Positions 54,332 to 62,420 of a DNA stretch of 64,000 nucleotides are shown here, in pieces. The stretch comes from Phycisphaerales bacterium (GTDB lineage Bacteria > Planctomycetota > Phycisphaerae > Phycisphaerales > UBA1924), in the NCBI GenBank assembly GCA_007693785.1, contig RECY01000021.1, positions 155,724-219,723 on the forward strand. Reading direction: 5' to 3'. The first letter of the stretch is position 1; each line of letters opens with the position of its first letter. A program made the translations under genes and the position numbers. The notes beneath the pieces were generated by a model. It searched no databases, was not told the origin of the DNA, and saw only the letters and a program-made list of their open reading frames with translations.

Positions 54332-55525
54332 TTAGGCGCGAAGCTCGCCGGCGAGGAAGCCGTCCATCGCGGCGTGGACGTCGGCGGCGGATTGGGCGAG
54401 GCGGACGGCTTCTTTGAAGGGCTTGATCGATTCCGGGCGTCCGTCGGCGCGCAGCCCGCCGAGGCGTTTGCCGAACCAGGCGATGCGGGCGCGGACCTGG
54501 TGGAGCGCGTACCGCTCGTCGCGGTGGGCGCACATGAGGTCGAAGTAGGTGCGCACGGTCTCGATCTTCTGGTGTTCGCTGGGCTCGGGCGGGATGAGTC
54601 CGGTGGTGAGGTAGGCCCAGGTGTCGCGGAAAATCCAGGGCGTGCCGAGGGCGCCGCGCCCGATCATGACGCCGTCGCACCCGCTGATCTCGATCAGGCG
54701 TTGCGCGTCCTGGGGGGATTTGACGTCGCCGTTGCCGATGACCGGGAGCGGGCCGCCGGGCCAGTGGGCGGTTTTCGTGCGCACGGCCTTGACGACGTGC
54801 GCGATCGCGTGCCAGTCGGCTTCGCCCTTGAACTTCTGCTCGGTGGTGCGTCCGTGGACGGTGAAGGCGACGACGCCGACGTCGGCGAGGGCGCAGGCGA
54901 GCTTGGGCGCGTCGCCCGCGCAGGACCAGCCGAGGCGCATCTTGGCGGTGAGGGGGACGTGGTCGGGCAGGGCGGCGCGCACGGCTTCGGCGATGCGCAG
55001 CGCGAGCGAGAAGCTGCGGCACGCGCCGGGGTCGTCGCTCGCGAGGTGCCCCTCGTCGGGGACCATGAGCTTGGAGCCGCCGTCTTTTTTGGTGACCTTG
55101 TCGACGGGGCAGCCCATGTTGATGTCGACGACGGTCGCGCCGTGGTCGGCGGCCCACTTCGCGCCCTCGCCCATGAGGGCGGGGTCGCCGCCGTAGAGCT
55201 GCATGCCGACGGGTCGGTCCTCGTCGTTGGTTCGCGCGAGATCGAGGCTTCGTGCGGTGCCCCGGAGGAGGCCGACGGGGGAGAGCAGGTCGGTGCAGGC
55301 GAGCCCGAGGCCTGCGGGGCGTCCGGTTCGCCCCAAAGCCGCGTGGGGGTCGCTGTTGAAGCGGCGGCAGACAGTTCGGAAGGCGAGGTCGCAGTAGCCG
55401 GCGATGGGGGCGAGGAGGAGGTTGGTCTCGAGCTGGACCGGGCCGAGACGGAGCGGGCGGATCGCTGGGGCTGTGGGGACAGCGGGTGCGTCGATCGCCG
55501 CGGGCTGAGAGGAGAGGGCGGACAT
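54332..55525 (-). CDS. dus: tRNA-dihydrouridine synthase
   Basis: Dus enzymes reduce uridines in tRNA D-loops using FMN and NADPH. The 397-residue protein has LLLAPIAGYCDLAFRTVCR, the catalytic Cys block VDINMGCPVDKVTKKDGGSKLM, FTVHGRTTEQKF and VIGNGDVKSP. Around residues 58-80 there is an insertion (NSDPHAALGRTGRPAGLGLA) between the first two conserved blocks. The subtype (DusA/B/C) is not fixed. The ATG at 55525 begins an Ala/Pro-rich N-terminal extension of about 25 residues. Confidence 0.92.
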   Translation of the reverse strand: MSALSSQPAAIDAPAVPTAPAIRPLRLGPVQLETNLLLAPIAGYCDLAFRTVCRRFNSDPHAALGRTGRPAGLGLACTDLLSPVGLLRGTARSLDLARTNDEDRPVGMQLYGGDPALMGEGAKWAADHGATVVDINMGCPVDKVTKKDGGSKLMVPDEGHLASDDPGACRSFSLALRIAEAVRAALPDHVPLTAKMRLGWSCAGDAPKLACALADVGVVAFTVHGRTTEQKFKGEADWHAIAHVVKAVRTKTAHWPGGPLPVIGNGDVKSPQDAQRLIEISGCDGVMIGRGALGTPWIFRDTWAYLTTGLIPPEPSEHQKIETVRTYFDLMCAHRDERYALHQVRARIAWFGKRLGGLRADGRPESIKPFKEAVRLAQSAADVHAAMDGFLAGELRA

Positions 55526-55579
55526 CGCAGGGATGGTAGGTTTCGCGAGCCGACACTCGTGCCCCGGCAGCGTCCCGCG

Positions 55580-55635
55580 CTCCCCCCTCCCCCGCCCCGG
55601 CGGGGGAGGTGTCGGCGCAGCCGACGGAGGGGGTC
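55580..55635 (-). repeat. Family F GC-rich inverted repeat, copy F1
   Basis: On the minus strand: CCCCCTCCGTCGGCTGCGCC, then CACCTCCCCCGCC and CGGGGGAGGG. It is similar in layout to F2 at 63872-63935. It lies in a 367-base gap that also contains D2, A6 and A7 and no gene. Confidence 0.65.
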
Positions 55636-55640
55636 CGGGT

Positions 55641-55682
55641 GGAAATGGCCAGAATCACAAAGGGCCAAAGGGCCAGATCCGG
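55641..55682. repeat. Family D repeat, copy D2
   Basis: AAATGGCCAGAATCAC and AAAGGGCCAGAT edges match the iscS-iscU gap repeat D1, but in a shorter arrangement. Confidence 0.6.
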
Positions 55683-55683
55683 A

Positions 55684-55720
55684 TGTGCCACTGACCTCTT
55701 CTGAGAGGTCAGTGCTCCGG
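55684..55720 (+). repeat. Family A palindrome, copy A6
   Basis: TGTGCCAC, stem TGACCTCT/AGAGGTCA around TCTG, then GTGCTCCGG. Together with A7 it forms an inverted pair, like A1 and A2. Confidence 0.85.
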
Positions 55721-55794
55721 GCCGCCCTTTTTTTCTTCAACGCTCCGCTTGCGTGCGCCCAGCAGGGATCAGGATTGAAGAAGGGTGAGAGCTC

Positions 55795-55830
55795 GGAGCA
55801 CTGACCTTGCAGACAAGGTCAGTGGCACAT
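55795..55830 (-). repeat. Family A palindrome, copy A7
   Basis: GGAGCAC, stem TGACCTTG/CAAGGTCA around CAGA, then GTGGCACAT. It faces A6 about 75 bases away, upstream of the ABC permease gene. Confidence 0.85.
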
Positions 55831-55892
55831 CCGGGCGAGGTAGGGGGCGCAAGGGGCGATCTGAAACGGTGGGGTGTTGCCGCCCATAGACT

Positions 55893-57479
55893 GTGCGCGT
55901 GTATCAGGCTCTGCTCACCCGTCGTTATCTGTTCAGCAAGATCATGCCGCTGCTGGCGGCGGTCGCGGTGGCGCTCTGCTCGGCGATGGTGCTGATCGTC
56001 TGGTCGGTGATGGGCGGGTTTCTCGCGATGCTGGTGGACAGCGGGCGGACGCTGACCGGTGACGTCGCGGTGACGTGGTCGAACGTGGGCTTCGCCCATT
56101 ACGACGACCTGATTGAGCGGCTTGAGGGCGACCCGATGGTGCAGGCCGCCGCCCCGATGATCGAGACCTTCGGCGTGCTCAGCCTCCCCAGCGGTCGTCA
56201 GGAGACCGTGATCGTGCGCGCGGTCGAGGGCGCGAGCTACGCCCGCGTGACCGACTACGAGGACACGCTCTACTGGGTCCCGCGCGAGCAGCCGATGCCC
56301 AAGGACCACGAGGAGGAGGACTGGCGCCTCCGCTCGCACGAGGTCTGGGCGATGCACAGGGAGTTCGGGCTCGCGCTCGCCGAGCCTGGGGACGACGGCG
56401 TGCTGCGCCCCGCGATCGTGCCCGGGATCGCGGTCGCCGACGCGAACATCCGCAAGCCCTGGGGCGGCTTTGTCCCCGGGGCGCCGGCGGTCGCCGCCGC
56501 GGACGGGAGCTTCCGCTTCCATCAGCAGGCGATCTTCAACGACGAGGTGACGCTGTACGTGGCCCCGCAGGACGAGCAGGGGCGTGTGCTGGACATGGTG
56601 GCGCGGGTGTTCCCGGTCGCCAATGAGTTCCAGAGCGGGCTCTACGAGATCGATCGGCGGACGGTGCTCGTCGAGCTCGGCGCGATCCAGGCGATGCTGA
56701 ACATGAACGAGGGGCGTCGCCTGGCGCCGAGCGTCGCGTTCGACCCGTTCGACATCGGCTTCGACCCCGAGACCGGCGAGGAGCGCGTCGCCGCGCCGCG
56801 GGAGTTCGTCCGCGACCCGGCCCGCGTCACGACCGTGCTGGTTCGCGGCGTCGGCGACGGGCGCGACCCGCGCCCGCTCGCGCAGCGCGTCCGCGAGATC
56901 TATCGCGAGTTCGCCGAGGTTCACGCCGGTCGCGTCCCCCCCGAGGGCGACGGCATGGGCACCATCCGCATCCAGACTTGGGAAGACCAGAACCGGACGC
57001 TGATCGAAGCGGTGAAGAAGGAGACGGCGCTGGTGCTGATTCTGTTCGGCATCATCAGCTTCACGGCCGTGTTCCTGGTGCTGGCGATCTTCTGGGCGAT
57101 GGTGAGCGAGAAGACTCGGGACATCGGGATTTTGCGTTCGATCGGAGCGAGCCGCGGGGGCGTGGCGTGGCTGTGGCTGCGCTACGGGGCGGCGATCGGG
57201 CTGATCGGGACGGTGCTCGGGCTGGCGATCGCGTTCGCGGTGATCCTGAACATCAACGCGATCCACGACGCGATCGGTGCGATCGGGAGCGCGTTCGGGA
57301 TGGACACGGTGATCTGGGATCCCAGCATTTATTACTTCGCCCGGATCCCGACCGAGATCGTGCCGTGGAAGGTGGCGGTGGTGTTCGGGGGGGGCTTGCT
57401 GAGCTCGGTGGTGGGGGCGTTGATCCCGGCGATCCGGGCCGCGTGGATGCACCCGGTGCGGGCGCTGGGGTTTGAATAA
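55893..57479 (+). CDS. ABC transporter permease, FtsX/LolC-type
   Basis: The 528-residue protein has the MacB/LolC plan: a first membrane helix near the N-terminus (KIMPLLAAVAVALCSAMVLIVWSVMGGF), a large periplasmic domain (about 60-365), and three C-terminal membrane segments with the FtsX family motif (LVLAIFWAMVSEKTRDIGILRSIGAS). With the LolD-like ATPase 21 bases downstream it forms an ABC transporter, possibly for lipoprotein sorting or other envelope lipids. GTG at 55893 and 55899 are both possible starts. There is one permease gene, where Lol systems often have two. Confidence 0.85.
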   Translation: MRVYQALLTRRYLFSKIMPLLAAVAVALCSAMVLIVWSVMGGFLAMLVDSGRTLTGDVAVTWSNVGFAHYDDLIERLEGDPMVQAAAPMIETFGVLSLPSGRQETVIVRAVEGASYARVTDYEDTLYWVPREQPMPKDHEEEDWRLRSHEVWAMHREFGLALAEPGDDGVLRPAIVPGIAVADANIRKPWGGFVPGAPAVAAADGSFRFHQQAIFNDEVTLYVAPQDEQGRVLDMVARVFPVANEFQSGLYEIDRRTVLVELGAIQAMLNMNEGRRLAPSVAFDPFDIGFDPETGEERVAAPREFVRDPARVTTVLVRGVGDGRDPRPLAQRVREIYREFAEVHAGRVPPEGDGMGTIRIQTWEDQNRTLIEAVKKETALVLILFGIISFTAVFLVLAIFWAMVSEKTRDIGILRSIGASRGGVAWLWLRYGAAIGLIGTVLGLAIAFAVILNINAIHDAIGAIGSAFGMDTVIWDPSIYYFARIPTEIVPWKVAVVFGGGLLSSVVGALIPAIRAAWMHPVRALGFE

Positions 57480-57500
57480 GCCGGGAAGAGGTTGTCGAGC

Positions 57501-58283
57501 GTGTCGATCCTGCGTGTCGAGCATCTGAGCAAGACCTACCACCTCCGGCGGGAGCCGGTCCCGGTGCTGCGCGACCTGGCGCTCACGGTCGAGCAGGGGG
57601 AGTGGCTCGCGGTCCTCGGCTCCAGCGGGTCGGGCAAGTCCACGCTCCTGCACCTCCTTGGCGGGCTCGATCGCCCCGACAAGGCCTCCTCCAACGGGCA
57701 ACCGCCGGTCATTGACTTTCAGAACCATCGCCTCGACCGCCTGAGCCAGGCCGCCCTGGACCGCTACCGCTCGCGTGACGTGGGCTTCGTTTTCCAGTTC
57801 TATCACCTGATTCCCGAGCTGACCGTGCTGGAGAACGTGCTGCTCGGGCCGATGATCCGGCGCGGGCGGTTCGCCTATTCGGCTCACAAGCGTGAAGCGA
57901 AGGACCGGGCCGAGAGCCTGCTGGAGACGGTCGGGCTGAGCCACCGTCTCGGGCACCGCCCGGCGGAGCTGTCGGGTGGCGAGCGTCAGCGGGTGGCGAT
58001 CGCGCGGGCGTTGATCAACGGGCCGAAGCTGTTGTTGGCCGACGAGCCGACGGGCAATCTGGACCGTGCGACGGGTCAGAAGATCCTGGACGCGGTCGCG
58101 TCGTTGCGTGCCGAGCACGGGCTGACGATGGTGATGGTGACGCACGACCCGGTGTTGGCCGAGCGGGCGGACCGGATTTTGCGTCTGGAGCAGGGTCGTC
58201 TGCAGCCGGGCGATGGGGCAACGCACGGTCGGGGCGTCCCGGGTTCCGGCGCCGAAGTGGGAGCCGCGAAGGACCACGCGTAG
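57501..58283 (+). CDS. ABC transporter ATP-binding protein, LolD/MacB-type
   Basis: The 260-residue protein has Walker A GSSGSGKSTLL, signature LSGGERQRVAIARAL and Walker B LLLADEPTGNLD with the switch His in MVMVTHDP, as in the LolD/MacB/FtsE family. An insert between Walker A and the Q-loop (SSNGQPPVIDFQNHR) is unusual in length. GTG at 57501 is used because GGGAAGAGG at 57483-57491 is well spaced from it. It pairs with the FtsX-type permease upstream. Confidence 0.9.
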   Translation: MSILRVEHLSKTYHLRREPVPVLRDLALTVEQGEWLAVLGSSGSGKSTLLHLLGGLDRPDKASSNGQPPVIDFQNHRLDRLSQAALDRYRSRDVGFVFQFYHLIPELTVLENVLLGPMIRRGRFAYSAHKREAKDRAESLLETVGLSHRLGHRPAELSGGERQRVAIARALINGPKLLLADEPTGNLDRATGQKILDAVASLRAEHGLTMVMVTHDPVLAERADRILRLEQGRLQPGDGATHGRGVPGSGAEVGAAKDHA

Positions 58284-58284
58284 G

Positions 58285-59262
58285 ATGCGGCTCGGGGGAC
58301 GGGGCCGGGGGCCCCGCCTCGCCTCGAAGGCATGGGGATTGGCGGGCCCGGCTCGTTCGGGCGGACCCGCGCGTGTGGAGCCAGCAGCATTGACCCGAGC
58401 GTCCGCCAGTGAGCGCAACACCGCACCCGCCGCCCGCGGCGTCCGCGCGCTGCCCGGGGCGAGCGCAACGCCGCTGGCGCTCGACGGGCTCGCGGCCCCC
58501 GTGCCCGCGACCCTGGTCGAGATCGGCGTCGGGCCCCCCATTGTGTTCCTCCACGGGCTCGTCGGGCTCAATGAGCACTGGGAGGGGGTTGTCGCCCTCA
58601 TGCACGCCCGCGCTCGATGCCTGCTCCTGCAGATCCCGCTGCTCGATCTTCGCGGCGAGGACTGCTCCATCGGCGGCGTCACACGCCTCACCACCCAGTA
58701 TCTCCGAGATCACCTGCGCGAGCCCGCGGTCCTGGTCGGCAACAGCTTCGGCGGGCACGTCGCCCTCCGCGTCGCTCTGGAGCAGCCCGAGCTCGTCAAG
58801 GGCCTCGTCCTCGCCGGCTCCAGCGGGCTCATCGAGCGGTCCATGGTGCGCGAGGTCCAGATCAAGCCCAGCAAGCATTGGCTCCGCGAGAAGATCGGCG
58901 AGCTGTTCTACGACCCCAGCCACATGCGCGAGGCCGACCTTGAGCGCGCGCACAAAGAGCTCAGCGATCGCCACGGCGCACGCGCGATGGTCCGCCTCAG
59001 CCGCACGGCTCGGCGCAACCACCTCGGGGAGAAAATCCGGAACATCCACGCCCCGACGCTCCTGATCTGGGGACGCGAGGACGTCGTCACGCCCCCCTCG
59101 GCTGCCGAGGCGTTCATGCACCTGCTCCCCAACGCGCGCATCGAGTGGTTCGAGCGGTGCGGGCACGTGCCGATGCTCGAAGCGACCGAGGGCTTCGCCG
59201 AGGCGCTGGGGTCGTTCGTCGATGAGCTCGCCGGCGTCGGGGTCGAGGGGCGCGGGCGTTGA
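58285..59262 (+). CDS. Alpha/beta hydrolase
   Basis: The ~325-residue enzyme has an alpha/beta-hydrolase fold. The oxyanion HG motif is in PPIVFLHGLVGL, the nucleophile elbow GNSFGGH carries Ser, Asp is in IWGREDVVTP and His in CGHVPML. A long Gly/Arg/Pro/Ala-rich N-terminus (about 1-65) precedes the fold, so the start at 58285 is uncertain; GTG at 58375 and TTG at 58390 are alternatives. Its last base overlaps the next gene (TTGA at 59259-59262), so it is coupled to the GH3-family gene, which suggests a shared pathway on an acyl substrate. Confidence 0.85.
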   Translation: MRLGGRGRGPRLASKAWGLAGPARSGGPARVEPAALTRASASERNTAPAARGVRALPGASATPLALDGLAAPVPATLVEIGVGPPIVFLHGLVGLNEHWEGVVALMHARARCLLLQIPLLDLRGEDCSIGGVTRLTTQYLRDHLREPAVLVGNSFGGHVALRVALEQPELVKGLVLAGSSGLIERSMVREVQIKPSKHWLREKIGELFYDPSHMREADLERAHKELSDRHGARAMVRLSRTARRNHLGEKIRNIHAPTLLIWGREDVVTPPSAAEAFMHLLPNARIEWFERCGHVPMLEATEGFAEALGSFVDELAGVGVEGRGR

Positions 59263-60914
59263 GCGAAGGTGGCCCCCTGCGATGGACCGCGGGCGTTGGG
59301 CTCGGGCTGCACGCGCGGGTGGGCTACCGGGCCGAGCGGCTCGGGGATCACGACTATTGGCGCGACCAGACGGGGCGGCTGCAGCGGGCGACGCTCCGCA
59401 AGCTCCTGCGCACGGCGGCGCGGACCGAGTTCGGGCGTGCGCACGGGTTCGAGCGTCTCTTGCGGATCCGCGACGGGCGTGAGCTGGTGCGGGCGTACCG
59501 CGAGGCGGTGCCGGTGCAGGACTGGTACGGGTTCCAGCGCCAGATCGAGCGGATGCGCGAGGGGGGCGAGCGGGACGTGCTGTGGCCCGGGCTGGTGGGG
59601 GATTTTGCGCAGACCAGCGGGACGACGGCCGGGGACAAGTTCATCCCGGTGACGAAGGCGATGTTCCGCTCCAACTACCTCGCGAGCCTGGATATCTTCG
59701 CGCACCTGATCCGGTTCGGGGAGTCGCTGCCCGAGATCATGTCGGGTCGGGCGCTGTTTCTGGGCGGGTCGTCGGATGTGGAGACGAACGCGCACCGCGT
59801 GCGCACGGGGGACCTGTCGGGGCTGGTGACGAAGCTGATCCGTTGGCCGCTGAGCGAGGTGTACTCGCCGGGGCCGGAGATCGCGCTCGAAAGCCATTGG
59901 CCGACGAAGATCGAGCGGATGGCGCGGCTGTGCGCGGGTCAGGACGTTCGGTTCATCAGCGGGATGCCGAGTTGGGCGATCGTGCTGATGGAGCGAGTGC
60001 TGGAACTGACCGGGGCGAGCTGTGCGCGGGAGGTGTGGCCGAACCTGCGGGTGTTCGTGCATGGCGGGGTGAAGTACACGCCGTTCGTGCCGCGGGTGAG
60101 CAAGCTGTGGTCGGGGGATGCGGCGGAGGATCTGCCGCAGCGTCTGGAGCTGTACCCGGCGAGCGAGGGGTTCCTGGCGATCCAGGACGAGGCGTGGGAC
60201 CCGGGGCTGCGGCTGCTGGTGGACATCGGGAACGTGCTGGAGTTTGTGCCGCTGGAGCGGATCGGGGACGCGAACCCCCCGGCGTACCTGGCGGACGAGG
60301 TGGAGCGGGGGCGGCCGTACGTCGTGGTGCTCTCGACGTGCGCCGGTCTGTGGCGGTACGTGCTTGGGGATGTGGTGGAGTTTGAGACGGTGGCGCGGGC
60401 GGGTGAGGTCGGCGCGGGGTTCGGGCCGGGGCGGGTGCGGATCGTGGGGCGGCACAAGCACTTCATTAATGCGTTCGGCGAGAACATCATCGTCGAGCAC
60501 ATCGAGCGGGCCGTGGCGCAGGCGGCGAGCGAGACGGGCGTCACGGTCGGCGAGTTCACGGCGGCGCCGGTGTATCCGAATGAGGGTGGGGGCGAGGGCG
60601 TGCGCACGCGAGCGGGGCTGGAACTGGCTGTGGAAATCGAGGGCGGTGCGGAAGGAGCGCAGCTCGCGGCCTTCCGGGACGCGTTCGACGAGGCGCTCAA
60701 GGCGCAGAACGTGGATTACACGACCAAGCGGAAGGACGGGGTGGGGATGGTCCGCCCGCGGGTGTCGGCGCTCGGGGTGGGGGCGTTTCACCGGTGGCTG
60801 GAGAGCCGCGGGAAGCTGGGCGGGCAGCACAAGTGCCCGCGGTGCGCGAATCACCGGGAGATCATCGAAGAGGTGAAGCGTGTGAGCCCGGCGTTGGCGG
60901 TGGTGGAGCCGTAG
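59259..60914 (+). CDS. GH3 auxin-responsive promoter family acyl-adenylating enzyme
   Basis: GH3 enzymes in plants adenylate carboxylic acid hormones and join them to amino acids; bacterial members are less known. The 551-residue protein carries the ATP-binding blocks QTSGTTAGDKFIP, LYPASEG and YVLGDVVEFETV, and the closing IVGRHKHFINAFGENI. In the C-terminal segment GGQHKCPRCANHREIIEE a CxxC pair replaces hydrophobic residues usual at that place. The substrate is unknown. Translation is coupled to the alpha/beta hydrolase by a TTGA overlap, suggesting that they act together. Confidence 0.88.
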   Translation: MSEGGPLRWTAGVGLGLHARVGYRAERLGDHDYWRDQTGRLQRATLRKLLRTAARTEFGRAHGFERLLRIRDGRELVRAYREAVPVQDWYGFQRQIERMREGGERDVLWPGLVGDFAQTSGTTAGDKFIPVTKAMFRSNYLASLDIFAHLIRFGESLPEIMSGRALFLGGSSDVETNAHRVRTGDLSGLVTKLIRWPLSEVYSPGPEIALESHWPTKIERMARLCAGQDVRFISGMPSWAIVLMERVLELTGASCAREVWPNLRVFVHGGVKYTPFVPRVSKLWSGDAAEDLPQRLELYPASEGFLAIQDEAWDPGLRLLVDIGNVLEFVPLERIGDANPPAYLADEVERGRPYVVVLSTCAGLWRYVLGDVVEFETVARAGEVGAGFGPGRVRIVGRHKHFINAFGENIIVEHIERAVAQAASETGVTVGEFTAAPVYPNEGGGEGVRTRAGLELAVEIEGGAEGAQLAAFRDAFDEALKAQNVDYTTKRKDGVGMVRPRVSALGVGAFHRWLESRGKLGGQHKCPRCANHREIIEEVKRVSPALAVVEP

Positions 60915-60972
60915 GCTTAGGGGTGTGCGGCTTCGGGGGGCGTGCCCGGGCAACGGGCGGGAGTCGAACGGG

Positions 60973-61584
60973 ATGGGATCGCAAATTCTGACGACGGGCG
61001 TGCCCGGCGGGGCTCGGGCCGAGGGTGAGGCGCGTTCGGCGGGGGCGTCGGTCGCCCTCGCGGCGGCGTCGACGCTGGCGCAGTGCGGGGCGCTGGTGCG
61101 TTCGGCTTCGCCCGAGGCGTACGGCGCACCGTCGGCGATCCTGCCCGGCGGGACGATCGGCAAGCACGTGCGCCACACGGTGGACCACTACCGCGCGATC
61201 GTGGACCGCGAGGCGGGGGCGTGCATCGACTACGACCGTCGGGAGCGCGACGTGCCGATGGAGACCGAGCGGGAGGCCGCGATCGCGGAGATCGAGCAGC
61301 TGGTCGGCGTCGTGCGCGGGCTGGACGGCGCGGCGCTGGCGGCCCCGGTCCGCGTCCGCGTCATGCTCACCGGCGACGGGGGCGAGGCGGAGCTGGAGTC
61401 GACCGTGGGGCGAGAGATCGCGTTCGCCGCCCATCACGCGGTGCACCATCAGGCGATGCTCCGGGCGATCGCGGTCGAGCACGGGGTGGAAGCGCCGGCG
61501 GGCTTCGGCAAAGCGCCCAGCACGATGGAGTATGAGCGGTGCGCGCACGAGCGAGGCGGCTTCGGCCCGGGCGCGGGGCGGTAA
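60973..61584 (+). CDS. DinB-family protein
   Basis: The 203-residue protein has a DinB-like four-helix bundle with metal-ligand histidines, seen in HVRHTVDHYRAIVDRE and AAHHAVHHQAMLRAIA. DinB proteins often bind a divalent metal and act in thiol-linked detoxification or as S-transferases; the role here is unknown. The ATG at 60973 is used; GTG at 60925 would add 16 residues. It follows the GH3 gene by 58 bases and is followed by the TANGO2/NRDE gene 11 bases later. Confidence 0.8.
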   Translation: MGSQILTTGVPGGARAEGEARSAGASVALAAASTLAQCGALVRSASPEAYGAPSAILPGGTIGKHVRHTVDHYRAIVDREAGACIDYDRRERDVPMETEREAAIAEIEQLVGVVRGLDGAALAAPVRVRVMLTGDGGEAELESTVGREIAFAAHHAVHHQAMLRAIAVEHGVEAPAGFGKAPSTMEYERCAHERGGFGPGAGR

Positions 61585-61595
61585 GGAGCCGAGCG

Positions 61596-62420
61596 GTGTG
61601 CACGGTTTCGATCATCTCGTGGGGCCGGTCGGGGTACCGGCTCGTCCACAACCGCGACGAGCAGCGCCGGCGCTCGGCGGGGCGGCCGCCCGAGGCGCGC
61701 CGGGCCTCGGCGGCGGGCGTTTGCGTCACGATGCCGACCGACCCGGACAGCGGCGGGACATGGATCGGGACGAGCGAGCTCGGCACAACGCTCTGCGTGC
61801 TCAACGTGAACACCCCGGCGGGCGCGGGGCGGCCCGCGCCCGTGCGGTCTCGCGGGGTGCTGATCCCGGAACTGTTTGAGAATGACCCCGGGCTGTCGCC
61901 CGGCGAGCTCGGGGGGGCGGTGCTGCGGGTCGTCGGAGGAGAGGCGCGGCTGTCGGGGTTGGCGCCCTTCCGGGTGCTGGCGGTGGGGCGGGGAGAGGGC
62001 GGCCCGGCGGTGGCGTCGGCCCGGTGGGACGGGCTTCGGTTCGAGAGCGGGGTGGTGAGCGGCGGGGCGGCGGGGCTGTGCCGCCCGGTTTGTTTTGTGT
62101 CGAGCGGGCTGGGGGACGAGCTGGTGGAGCCGCGGGTGGCGCTGTTCGAGCGTCTCGTGGGGGCGTGTCCGACGGGGGCGGTGCAGGACGCGTTTCATCG
62201 GCACCGGTGGGCGGATCGCCCGGCTATCAGCGTGATGATGTCGCGCGAGCGGGCGCGGACGGTCGCGATCACGACGGTCGAGGCTGGGGACGGGGCACGC
62301 CCGTCGATGGCGTACGAGCCGGTGCCGGAGGCGGTCTCGGACGGGGCGAGCGGCGGTGGGTCGGCGGGGTGCGGCTCGCTCGGTGGGGCGCGGGCCGCTA
62401 CAGTCCGCGACCATGCCTGA
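61596..62420 (+). CDS. TANGO2/NRDE-family protein
   Basis: The 274-residue protein has the NRDE motif near its N-terminus (MCTVSIISWGRSGYRLVHNRDE), typical of the TANGO2 family. TANGO2 relatives have been linked to heme or lipid handling and amide hydrolysis; the start MCT with a nucleophile-like Cys2 is compatible with an Ntn-hydrolase-like fold. The function here is unknown. GTG at 61596 is preceded by AAGGAG at 61583-61588. The last 8 bases overlap the nuoH start. Confidence 0.85.
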   Translation: MCTVSIISWGRSGYRLVHNRDEQRRRSAGRPPEARRASAAGVCVTMPTDPDSGGTWIGTSELGTTLCVLNVNTPAGAGRPAPVRSRGVLIPELFENDPGLSPGELGGAVLRVVGGEARLSGLAPFRVLAVGRGEGGPAVASARWDGLRFESGVVSGGAAGLCRPVCFVSSGLGDELVEPRVALFERLVGACPTGAVQDAFHRHRWADRPAISVMMSRERARTVAITTVEAGDGARPSMAYEPVPEAVSDGASGGGSAGCGSLGGARAATVRDHA

